Below are positions 19,635 through 31,734 of a DNA stretch of 64,000 bases, in pieces. Position numbers and translations under genes: made by a program. The stretch comes from Acidobacteriota bacterium (GTDB lineage Bacteria; Acidobacteriota; Vicinamibacteria; Vicinamibacterales; UBA2999), in NCBI GenBank assembly GCA_963169195.1, contig CAUJDN010000030.1:140943-204942 (forward strand), written 5' to 3'. Below the pieces are notes generated by a model. The model saw nothing but the letters and a program-made list of their open reading frames with translations, did no database searches and had not been told where the DNA came from. Numbering within the stretch: the stretch's first letter is position 1; every line of letters starts with the position of its first letter.

Positions 19635-20351
19635 CTACTGCAGCGTGAACTGCACCGTGACGGTCATGATGACCGGCACCGGCACGCCGTTGAGGAGCGT
19701 CGGCGTGAACTGCCACTGGCGCACGGCATCGAGCGCCGCCTGGTCCAGCAGGGGAATCGAGCGCAGCACCTTCGCGTCCTTCACCGCCCCATCGGGGCCA
19801 ATCGTGGCCTCGATGATGACGACACCCTGGACACGGGCCGACTGCGCGATCGGCGGGTAGATCGGGTTGACGTGCTTGATCTTCTGCGGGGCCTTGATGT
19901 TACCGCCCACGCGAACCGGCGCGGCCGGCGGCGGCGGAGGGGGCGGCGGCTCGGGAATCCCGCCCGTGATGCCGCCCGCGACGCCACCCACGATGCCGCC
20001 CTCGACACCACCGACGCTGGCTTCGAACCCGGCCTCCAGGCCCGTTTCGGGCTTGATCTCGGACGGTGCCTCCACGGGCGCCGCGTTCGGGTTGACGTCC
20101 ACCGGCGGCGGCGGCGGCGTGTCGGCCGCCGGCGGCGGGGGCGGCGGCGGGGGCGGCGGCGGCGGCGGGGCCGCCACGAAGGCCATCATCGAAGGCGTCG
20201 TCGGCAGGGCTCCCACCGCCATCAGGGGCACGATGATGATGGCGGCCACGATGGCAGCCTGCATCAGCATCGTCAGTGGCACCGTGTACCACATCTTGTT
20301 GCCCATCTTGATGGAAGGGTCGACGACATCGCCGAACATGTCGCGTGGCAC
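19635..20351 (-). CDS. tonB: TonB-family energy transducer with long polyproline segment
   Basis: N-terminal TM, PPPPPPPPPPPPP, C-terminal YPPIAQSARVQGVVIIEATIGPDG...LLDQAALDAVRQWQF. Confidence 0.9.
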   Translation of the reverse strand: MPRDMFGDVVDPSIKMGNKMWYTVPLTMLMQAAIVAAIIIVPLMAVGALPTTPSMMAFVAAPPPPPPPPPPPPPAADTPPPPPVDVNPNAAPVEAPSEIKPETGLEAGFEASVGGVEGGIVGGVAGGITGGIPEPPPPPPPPAAPVRVGGNIKAPQKIKHVNPIYPPIAQSARVQGVVIIEATIGPDGAVKDAKVLRSIPLLDQAALDAVRQWQFTPTLLNGVPVPVIMTVTVQFTLQ

Positions 20352-20766
20352 GTATCCTCCTAAGGTCCTTCAGCGGCAGTCGCGAGGGCTGCCGATTATA
20401 GCCAGCACGAAAAACGAGTGTCAACGAACGGTGACAAACAGGTCTCTTTTCGCCCAGTTACCGGGTTAGACACCGGTTTCGGGAAAGTGCTCCCGAGGGA
20501 GCGGCGCTTCCCCTCGATTCCCGGCCCCGGTCCCTCCGCCCACGGGCCCGACTGACAAACGCCCGCCGATTCTAGTCACCGGATGAGGCCGCGTCAACGG
20601 GCGGATCGCGGTCAGACCCTCGCGGCCCGAAATGTTACAAACAATGACACGGACGGGCTCCGGCCACGCAGAAGGGCGACCGGCCGACGACACCGATGCC
20701 ACGCCATCGGCGGATCATCCCTTCTGCGCCATCAACGTCCTTCGTGCATCATCGCATCCGCGTCGC

Positions 20767-23241
<2,475 letters not shown>

Positions 23242-23256
23242 GTTCTCCTGTCCTCG

Positions 23257-23916
23257 TTAAGCCCGACCACCCTCGCCACCGTCCCGGCCTGCAACCCCGG
23301 CAGGCACGGCACGCGCATCCAGCAGGCCCCGCACCTTCTCGGGCAGCGCCATGCCGCCCGTAAGGAAGATCCGGATGCCATCCTCCACCGTCAAGTCCGG
23401 GTACAGCACCTGATCGCGCGGGTAGACCACCACGTCCCCGAGATACAGGTGATTCGTCGGCACATAGATGGCCACCAGCGCTTCCGGCCCCTGCCCGCGG
23501 TCCAGCGTGAACTCGCGGGTGAGGAACCCCATCAGCATCCCGCGACGAGGATCCGCCACCAGCACCACCTTCTTGAAGCCCGCGTCGTTGTCGGGCGAGA
23601 AGGCCGCCACCAGCTGCTTCACCGGCGCGTAGATTGTCTTGAAGACGGGCACGTGGAGCAACCAGCTTTCCGCGCGCTGCAGCACCCGGCGCCCGAACAC
23701 GTTGGTCGCCACCACCCCCACCAGTAGCACCACCAGCGCGGTGATGAGGACGCCGAGCCCCGGCACCTCCCGCCCCAGGACCTGCGAGGACACGGGCCTC
23801 GCCACCCCGTCCACGAACCGGAAGATCCACACGAGTGTCACGAGGCTCACGATCAGCGGCACCGTGACGACGATGCCCGTCAGGAACGTGCGGCGGAGCC
23901 AGGCCACCACGGTCAT
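23257..23916 (-). CDS. DUF502-family membrane protein
   Basis: LRRTFLTGIVVTVPLIVSL...YAPVKQL...PTNHLYLGDVVVYPRDQV. Confidence 0.85.
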   Translation of the reverse strand: MTVVAWLRRTFLTGIVVTVPLIVSLVTLVWIFRFVDGVARPVSSQVLGREVPGLGVLITALVVLLVGVVATNVFGRRVLQRAESWLLHVPVFKTIYAPVKQLVAAFSPDNDAGFKKVVLVADPRRGMLMGFLTREFTLDRGQGPEALVAIYVPTNHLYLGDVVVYPRDQVLYPDLTVEDGIRIFLTGGMALPEKVRGLLDARAVPAGVAGRDGGEGGRA

Positions 23917-24728
23917 CCCCCGTGGACCGCCACCCAGGCGATGGCCACGGCCGCCAGCACCAGCCGATAGGCGGCGAACCCGTGCAGGGAGTGGCCGGCC
24001 AGGTAGCGGATGAAGTACTTCACCGTGACGTACCCGACCACCCCCGACACCACCAGGCCGACCAGGAACATCGTCACGGGCAACCCCTCGACGCCGGCCT
24101 TCGAGAACTCGAGCGTTTCCTTGCCCGCGGCCGCCAGCACCGCCGGCAGGCTGAGGAGGAACACGAACCTGGCCGCGGCCTCGCGCCTCAGGCCCAGCAG
24201 CATCGCCACCGTCAGCGTGGCGCCGGATCGCGAGATGCCCGGCACGAGCGCCGAGGCCTGCGCCACGCCGATCGCGAAGGCCTCCCCGTACCCGATCGCC
24301 TCGTCGCCGCGGCGCTTCGATCCGAACCCCTCACCCGCGATGAGCCCGATGCCGCCGACCGCCAGCGCCGCGGCGACGACCGCCGGCGAGCGCAGGGTGG
24401 TTTCGATCGCGTCGGCGAAGAGCAGGCCCACGATCACCACGGGCACGGTGCCGACCATGATGAGGCGCCCCAGCCGCTCCCAGGATCCGTCCCGGCCGGC
24501 AAGCGCCCCCGGTGCCGCCACGGCCAGCCGCAGGATCTCCCCGCGGAAATAGGCCACCACCGCCAGCAGGGTTCCCACGTGGCAGGCCACGTCGAAGGCC
24601 AGCCCGAAGCGGCCGGCGTCCCAGCCGAAGAACTCGCGCGCGAGAATCAGGTGGCCCGAGCTCGACACCGGCAGGAACTCGGTGAGCCCCTGGACCACGC
24701 CGAGCAGGGCCGCCGCGACGAGATCCAC
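23913..24728 (-). CDS. uppP: Undecaprenyl-diphosphatase
   Basis: VVQGLTEFLPVSSSGHLIL; VPGISRSGATLT. Confidence 0.95.
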   Translation of the reverse strand: MDLVAAALLGVVQGLTEFLPVSSSGHLILAREFFGWDAGRFGLAFDVACHVGTLLAVVAYFRGEILRLAVAAPGALAGRDGSWERLGRLIMVGTVPVVIVGLLFADAIETTLRSPAVVAAALAVGGIGLIAGEGFGSKRRGDEAIGYGEAFAIGVAQASALVPGISRSGATLTVAMLLGLRREAAARFVFLLSLPAVLAAAGKETLEFSKAGVEGLPVTMFLVGLVVSGVVGYVTVKYFIRYLAGHSLHGFAAYRLVLAAVAIAWVAVHGG

Positions 24729-24735
24729 GCCTTGC

Positions 24736-25668
24736 CTACGAAGCCTTGCGCGCCGTCTGCGGCCGTCCCTGGGCCTGCCTGCCGCTCAGGATGATGGCGA
24801 TGGCCGCGGCGATGAACACCGTGGAATACGTGCCGCTGACGATGCCGACCAGCATCGTGAAGGCAAAGCCCTCGAGCACCTCGCCCCCGAACAGGTAGAG
24901 CGAGAGCACGGCGAGGAACGTCGTGCCGGCCGTGATGAGCGTGCGGCTGAGTGTCTGGTTGACGCTGGTGTTCACCACCGTCTCCAGGGCGTCGCGCCGC
25001 TTGCTGCGCAGGTTCTCGCGCACGCGGTCGAAGATGACGATGGTGTCGTTCACCGAGTACCCGGTGATGGTGAGGATGGCCGCGACGATGTTCAGCGAGA
25101 GGTCGTAGCCGAAGAACGTGAGGAACGCCAGCGTGACGAGGATGTCGTGCAGCGTGGCGGCGATCGCGCCGATGGCGAACGCGAACCGGAAGCGGACGCC
25201 GATGTAGATGGTGATGCCGACGATGGACGCGAGCGTGGCGTAGATGCCCTTGCGCTGCAGGTCCGCGCCGATGACCGGGCCGACGATCTCCTGGCTGATC
25301 ACCTCGTACTGCCCGAGATTCGCCTTCGTCACGGCGTCGGTCACCGCGCGCGCCCCCTGCTCGAGGCTGGCGCCCTGCTCGGTGGCGAGCTCGGGCAGGC
25401 GGACCAGCCACTCGTTCGCGCCGGCCTCGCCGTACTGCTGCACCACCTTCTCGCCCGGCACGGCGTCGAGCGCGCCGCGCAGCGCGTCCTCGCCCACGGG
25501 CTGCTGGAACTTCAGGACCACGATGGTGCCGCCCGAGAAGTCGATCCCCAGCGGCAGCCCGCGCGTGGCCATCGTGCCGATGCCCGCGAGGATGACGACC
25601 AGCGACAGGGCGATGGCATGCCACCGCCACTGGATGAAGTTGTAGTTCGCGTTCTCGAAGATGCGCAT
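24736..25668 (-). CDS. secF: Protein translocase subunit SecF
   Basis: GIDFSGGTIVVLKF, GYSVNDTIVIFDRVREN. Confidence 0.96.
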   Translation of the reverse strand: MRIFENANYNFIQWRWHAIALSLVVILAGIGTMATRGLPLGIDFSGGTIVVLKFQQPVGEDALRGALDAVPGEKVVQQYGEAGANEWLVRLPELATEQGASLEQGARAVTDAVTKANLGQYEVISQEIVGPVIGADLQRKGIYATLASIVGITIYIGVRFRFAFAIGAIAATLHDILVTLAFLTFFGYDLSLNIVAAILTITGYSVNDTIVIFDRVRENLRSKRRDALETVVNTSVNQTLSRTLITAGTTFLAVLSLYLFGGEVLEGFAFTMLVGIVSGTYSTVFIAAAIAIILSGRQAQGRPQTARKAS

Positions 25669-25672
25669 ACGG

Positions 25673-27235
25673 CTAGATGCTCAGTTTCGCCACCTGCCGC
25701 CGTGACAGCACCAGCTCGAACATGGTGCGCGACACGAAGACGGCGGTGAACACGTTCGACAGCAGGCCGATGGTCAGCGTGGTCGCGAACCCGCGGATCG
25801 GGCCCGTGCCGAACTGGAACAGGAAGGCCGCGGCGATGAGCGACGCGACATGGGTGTCGAGAATGGTGAGGAACACGCGGTCGAAGCCCGCGGCCACGGC
25901 CTGCCTGACGCCCTTGGCCGTCGCCAGCTCCTCCTTGATCCGCTCGAAGATGAGCACGTTCGAGTCCACGCCCATGCCGATGGTGAGGATGAAGCCCGCG
26001 ATGCCAGGCAGCGTCATCACCGCACCCAGGTAGGCCATGAGGCCCAGCAGGACGATCAGGTTCACGACGATCGACGTGAGCGCGTTGAAGCCCGCCACCT
26101 TGTAGTAGACCAGCAGGAACAGCATCACCAGCAGCAGGCCGCCCGCCGCGGCCGTCACCCCGGCCCGGATGGACTCGGCGCCGAGCGAGGGGCCGACGGT
26201 CCGCTCCTCGAGGTAGGTGAGCGACGCCGGCAGCGCGCCCGACCGGAGCGTCAGCGCCAGATCCGCCGCCTCCTGGGACGTGAAGGTGCCGGTGATGCGG
26301 CCCTCGTAGTCGATGCGGCTCTCGATGCGCGGCGCCGTCTGCACGCGGCCGTCCAGCACGACGGCCAGCTGACGACCGATGTTCGTGCCCGTGAACGCGC
26401 CGAACTTCTGCGCCCCCTCGCTGTTGAAGCTGAACCCGACGGCCGGCCGGTTGTACTCGTCCAGCTGCGGGCTGGCGCTGCGCAGGTCGCGACCCGTCAC
26501 CGCCGGCACCCGGCGCACGGCGTAGTAGACCGCAGTGGCGGGCTGCCCGGGCGCCACGGCCTCGACGCGACCCGGCAGGATCTGGACGTCGGGAGGCACG
26601 TTGCCGCCGTAGGCCTGGCGGGCACTGGTCTCGTCCGGATACGGCCCCTGCTCCACCAGCTTCAGCTCGAGCAGCGCCGTCGACCGGATGATCTCCTTTG
26701 CGCGGTTCACGTCGGTCACCCCGGGCAGCTGCACCAGAATCTGGTCCGCCGCGCTGTGCCGTGCCACGATGGGTTCCGCGACACCCAGCTCGTTCACCCG
26801 CCGCTCGATGGTCTGGAGCGCCTGGTTCACCGTGCTCTCGCGATTGTCCACCACGATGTTCGGCTTCATCTCGAACGTGTAGCTGCCGGGGCCGCTCGAC
26901 GCGCGATCGTAGGAGAGCTCCACCGTGGAGAGCGCGCTCCGGAAGACCGCATCCTGCTCCGGTGTCACCCCGCTGACCGTGAAGGTGGTCGTGCCGGTGG
27001 CCGCCGCCGTGATGCCCGTGAGGCCGGCCGTCCGCAGCTGCTCGCGCAACTGGTCCGCCGTCCCCTCCGTGAGCAGGCGCAGCGCATCGTCGGTCTGCAC
27101 GCGGAGCACCATGTGAACGCCCCCCTTGAGGTCCAGGCCGAGGCGGACCTTCTGCTGGGGCGGGTAGAAGGCGAAGACCGCGAGCGCCACAACGCCCAGG
27201 ATGACGAGAAGTTTCCAGCGCAGGTTCTTACTCAT
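25673..27235 (-). CDS. secD: Protein translocase subunit SecD
   Basis: VRLGLDLKGGVHMVL, GMGVDSNVLIFERIKEEL. Confidence 0.96.
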   Translation of the reverse strand: MSKNLRWKLLVILGVVALAVFAFYPPQQKVRLGLDLKGGVHMVLRVQTDDALRLLTEGTADQLREQLRTAGLTGITAAATGTTTFTVSGVTPEQDAVFRSALSTVELSYDRASSGPGSYTFEMKPNIVVDNRESTVNQALQTIERRVNELGVAEPIVARHSAADQILVQLPGVTDVNRAKEIIRSTALLELKLVEQGPYPDETSARQAYGGNVPPDVQILPGRVEAVAPGQPATAVYYAVRRVPAVTGRDLRSASPQLDEYNRPAVGFSFNSEGAQKFGAFTGTNIGRQLAVVLDGRVQTAPRIESRIDYEGRITGTFTSQEAADLALTLRSGALPASLTYLEERTVGPSLGAESIRAGVTAAAGGLLLVMLFLLVYYKVAGFNALTSIVVNLIVLLGLMAYLGAVMTLPGIAGFILTIGMGVDSNVLIFERIKEELATAKGVRQAVAAGFDRVFLTILDTHVASLIAAAFLFQFGTGPIRGFATTLTIGLLSNVFTAVFVSRTMFELVLSRRQVAKLSI

Positions 27236-27238
27236 GGC

Positions 27239-28812
<1,574 letters not shown>

Positions 28813-28827
28813 TGTATTATCCCTGAC

Positions 28828-29976
28828 GTGAGCAAACTGCGCGTGGGCGTGATCTACGGTGGGCGATCGGGCGAGCACGAGATCTCGGTGGCGTCGGCGG
28901 CCTCCATCCTGAAGCACCTCGATCGCGGGAAGTACGAGCCGGTGCCCGTCCGGATCGAGAAGGACGGCCGGTGGACGCTTCCCGATCGCGCACCCACCGC
29001 CCTGTCGGCGGCGGACGTCATCGAAGGCGCGCGCGCGGCGGCCACCGCGCTCCCGGGTGGCCGCGATGCCATCATGCCGGCGCACCCGGGTCCGGACACG
29101 CTGCTGACCCTCGAGCGCGGCCCGGGCGCGAGCGGTGCGCCCGCCATCGTCGGGGGCCTCGGGCTCGACGTGGTGTTCCCGGTCCTGCATGGGCCGTTTG
29201 GCGAGGACGGCACGGTGCAGGGGCTGCTCGAGCTGGCGAACGTCCCCTACGTGGGCCCGGGTGTCATGGCGTCGGCCGTCGGCATGGACAAGGCCACGAT
29301 GAAGATCCTCTTCGAGGCGCGCGGGCTGCCCGTGACGCCGTGGCACGCGTTCGTGGCGGCCGACTGGGCCCGGCGGCGTGACGACGTGATCGCGCGATCG
29401 CTGGGGCTGGGCCTGCCGCTGTTCGTGAAGCCGTCGAACCTGGGGTCGAGCGTAGGCATCTCGAAGGTGAAGGTGGCCGAGGCGCTCGTCCCTGCCATCG
29501 AGGAGGCGCTGTCCTTCGATCGCAAGGTAATCGTCGAAGCCGGAGTGCCGGAGCCGCGCGAGATCGAGTGCGCTGTGCTCGGCAACGACGACCCGCAGGC
29601 GTCGACGGCCGGCGAGGTGATCCCCTCGCGCGAGTTCTACGACTACGAGGCCAAGTACCTGGACGAGGGGTCGAGGACGATCATCCCCGCGGACCTGCCG
29701 GCATCGCGGCTGGTGGAGGTGCAGCGCCTGGCCCTCGAGGCGTTCAGGGCCATCGATGCCTGCGGGATGGCGCGGGTGGACTTCCTGCTCTCGAAGGTCA
29801 CGGGCGCACTGGTCGTCAACGAGATCAACACCATTCCCGGATTCACGACCATCAGCATGTTCGCCAAGCTCTGGGAAGCGAGCGGCGTGCCCTACGCCGC
29901 GCTGTGCGACAGGCTCATCGCGCTGGCGCGGGAACGCCACGCGGAGAAGCAGCGGCTGCGGACCTCGGCGTTCTGA
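28828..29976 (+). CDS. ddl: D-alanine--D-alanine ligase
   Basis: GGRSGEHEISVASA, HGPFGEDGTVQGLLE, VNEINTIPGFT; GTG start. Confidence 0.95.
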   Translation: MSKLRVGVIYGGRSGEHEISVASAASILKHLDRGKYEPVPVRIEKDGRWTLPDRAPTALSAADVIEGARAAATALPGGRDAIMPAHPGPDTLLTLERGPGASGAPAIVGGLGLDVVFPVLHGPFGEDGTVQGLLELANVPYVGPGVMASAVGMDKATMKILFEARGLPVTPWHAFVAADWARRRDDVIARSLGLGLPLFVKPSNLGSSVGISKVKVAEALVPAIEEALSFDRKVIVEAGVPEPREIECAVLGNDDPQASTAGEVIPSREFYDYEAKYLDEGSRTIIPADLPASRLVEVQRLALEAFRAIDACGMARVDFLLSKVTGALVVNEINTIPGFTTISMFAKLWEASGVPYAALCDRLIALARERHAEKQRLRTSAF

Positions 29977-30027
29977 CCGGGGGAGCGAAGACGAGAGGGC
30001 AGCAGGGGACGAGGCAGACGCACGGCC

Positions 30028-31089
30028 GTGACCGACGGGCACACGCATGGACGCGGATGGCGGGCGCTGGTTCTGGCCTGCTGCCTTGGGCCCGTTGCCC
30101 TCGACGTTCCGGCGTCTGCCCCCGCGCCGGTCCGCGGCCTGACCGCCGCGGATCGGGTGGCCGCCGCGTACGACGCCGTGCTCAACGCGGACTTCGATCG
30201 GATGCCGGAGGTCCTCGAGGCCACGTGCGGCCCTGCGCCACGCGTGGCCTGTCTCGGCCTTCGCGCCCTCGGCACGTGGTGGGAGATCCAGCTCGATCCG
30301 GAGAGCCGGGCCCTCGATGCGCGCTTCTCCCGGGAGGTCGAGGCCGCCATCGACGGGACCCGCGACTGGGCGAGCCGCGAGCCGGAGCGGGCCGAGGCGT
30401 GGTTCTACCTGGGCGCGGCGCTGGGCGCGCGCAGCCAGTGGAAGATCCTGCGGAAGGAGCGGCTGTCGGCCGCCCGCGACGGCAAGCAGATCAAGGAGGC
30501 GCTCGAGCGCGCGCTCGCCCTCGACCCGGGAATGCACGATGCCGAGTTCGGCATCGGCGTGTACCGCTACTACGCCGGTGTGGCGCCGGCGGTCTTCCGC
30601 TGGCTGCGGTGGCTGCTGCTGCTGCCCGGCGGCGACCGGGTGGAGGGGCTGCGGCAGATGGAGCGCGCGAGCCGGCAGGGCGTGATCGTGCGCGCCGAGG
30701 CCGACTACCAGCGCCACGTGGCCTACCTCTGGTACGAGCGGCGCTTCCGCGAGGCGCTGGACCTCATCGTCGATCTCGTGTCGCGGTATCCGCGCAACCC
30801 GCTCTTCCGGCAGATCGACGCCGACATCCGCAGCGTCTACTTCAGCGACGCGGCGGGCAGCCTCGCCTCGTCCGAGATTCTGCGGGAACTCGCGCGGACG
30901 AAGCGCGTGAACCGCGCGGCGCTGGCGGAGGTGCGCGCGCTCCTGAACATCGCGGTGCAGCGCGATCGGCTCGGCGACCGGCCAGGCGCGATCGAGGCGC
31001 TCCAGGCGCTGCTCGCACGCACGCCCACGGCGCCGGTCGACGCCGTCGCGCGCGCGCGGCAGCTCGCGCGCGCGTGGTCGGCCCGCTGA
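30028..31089 (+). CDS. Secreted tetratricopeptide-like hypothetical protein
   Basis: Signal peptide; helical repeat-like sequence; GTG start. Confidence 0.65.
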   Translation: MTDGHTHGRGWRALVLACCLGPVALDVPASAPAPVRGLTAADRVAAAYDAVLNADFDRMPEVLEATCGPAPRVACLGLRALGTWWEIQLDPESRALDARFSREVEAAIDGTRDWASREPERAEAWFYLGAALGARSQWKILRKERLSAARDGKQIKEALERALALDPGMHDAEFGIGVYRYYAGVAPAVFRWLRWLLLLPGGDRVEGLRQMERASRQGVIVRAEADYQRHVAYLWYERRFREALDLIVDLVSRYPRNPLFRQIDADIRSVYFSDAAGSLASSEILRELARTKRVNRAALAEVRALLNIAVQRDRLGDRPGAIEALQALLARTPTAPVDAVARARQLARAWSAR

Positions 31090-31185
31090 ACGCGCCACCG
31101 CCGCCTGCAGGCGCGCGTGATACCCGCCGATATCATGTGTACAGCGAATGGATGGGCCTACCAGAAAAGACGTTTGGTTGACAAC

Positions 31186-31229
31186 CACAAACGCTTTGTG
31201 CTTGACAAGCGGCTTTTCTCATCCATAAT
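31186..31229 (+). promoter_or_regulatory. sigma70-like promoter with adjacent upstream dyad (candidate operator)
   Basis: -35 TTGACA (31202-31207), 16 nt, -10 CATAAT (31224-31229); CACAAA-CGC-TTTGTG dyad 31186-31200; another TTGACA at 31178. Confidence 0.55.
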
Positions 31230-31333
31230 CTACATCTGGTATGAGGGCGTAAGGCTCAGACCACGGCTTGTGAAGCTCTACAACCTCGAGCCGGGTTGCC
31301 ATCAGGCGGAGCCAGGCCCCTTCAGGAGGAACA

Positions 31334-31390
31334 ATGGCGAAGAAGGCAAAGAAGGCGGCGAAGAAGAAGGCTGCGAAGAAGAAGAAGTAA
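31334..31390 (+). CDS. 18-aa Lys/Ala-rich basic microprotein (MAKKAKKAAKKKAAKKKK)
   Basis: SD AGGAGG 5 nt upstream of ATG; all Lys codons AAG; followed by strong intrinsic terminator; paralogue at 31582. Confidence 0.65.
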   Translation: MAKKAKKAAKKKAAKKKK

Positions 31391-31406
31391 GCCACGCCGC
31401 TTACCA

Positions 31407-31439
31407 GGGGCGGTTGTTCACGACTGCCCCACCTTTTTT
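31407..31439 (+). terminator. Intrinsic terminator after microprotein 1
   Basis: GGGGCGGTTG-TTCA-CGACTGCCCC (10-bp stem with two GU pairs) followed by ACCTTTTTT. Confidence 0.8.
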
Positions 31440-31581
31440 CCGCATCGCGCGCTCACGGGAGGCGCGCAGCAAGGCGCAGGGGAGCCGGCACCCGCGAGCC
31501 GAGTGCCAGGCGGCAGAGGCTACCGCAGGTGGCGCGGCGAATCCTGACGCATAACCCAACCTGAAGGGGGGGATACGACCG

Positions 31582-31638
31582 ATGGCAAAGAAGGCGAAGA
31601 AGGCGGCCAAGAAGGCCAAGAAGGCGAAGAAGCGGTAA
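31582..31638 (+). CDS. 18-aa Lys/Ala-rich basic microprotein (MAKKAKKAAKKAKKAKKR)
   Basis: G-rich SD region upstream; first 11 residues identical to microprotein 1 with only synonymous changes; followed by strong terminator. Confidence 0.65.
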   Translation: MAKKAKKAAKKAKKAKKR

Positions 31639-31663
31639 GCTTCTCGTTGCCGGAAGATCGACG

Positions 31664-31692
31664 AAAGGGGGCGCCACCGTGCGCCCCCTTTT
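31664..31692 (+). terminator. Intrinsic terminator after microprotein 2
   Basis: AAAGGGGGCGC-CACCGT-GCGCCCCCTTTT. Confidence 0.88.
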
Positions 31693-31734
31693 GTTGTGGC
31701 GGGGCCTCGCGGCGCGCCGCCGCCCTCACCCGCC

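Noticed and set aside
20100-20175. GGC-rich tract considered as an independent repeat element
   Set aside because: Fully explained as the polyproline coding segment of TonB.
31117-31554. 145-aa ORF MIPADIMCTANGWAY... covering microprotein 1 in another frame
   Set aside because: Runs through the promoter and terminator, contains the out-of-frame reading of the AAG tract (EEGKEGGEEEGCEEEE), no domain.
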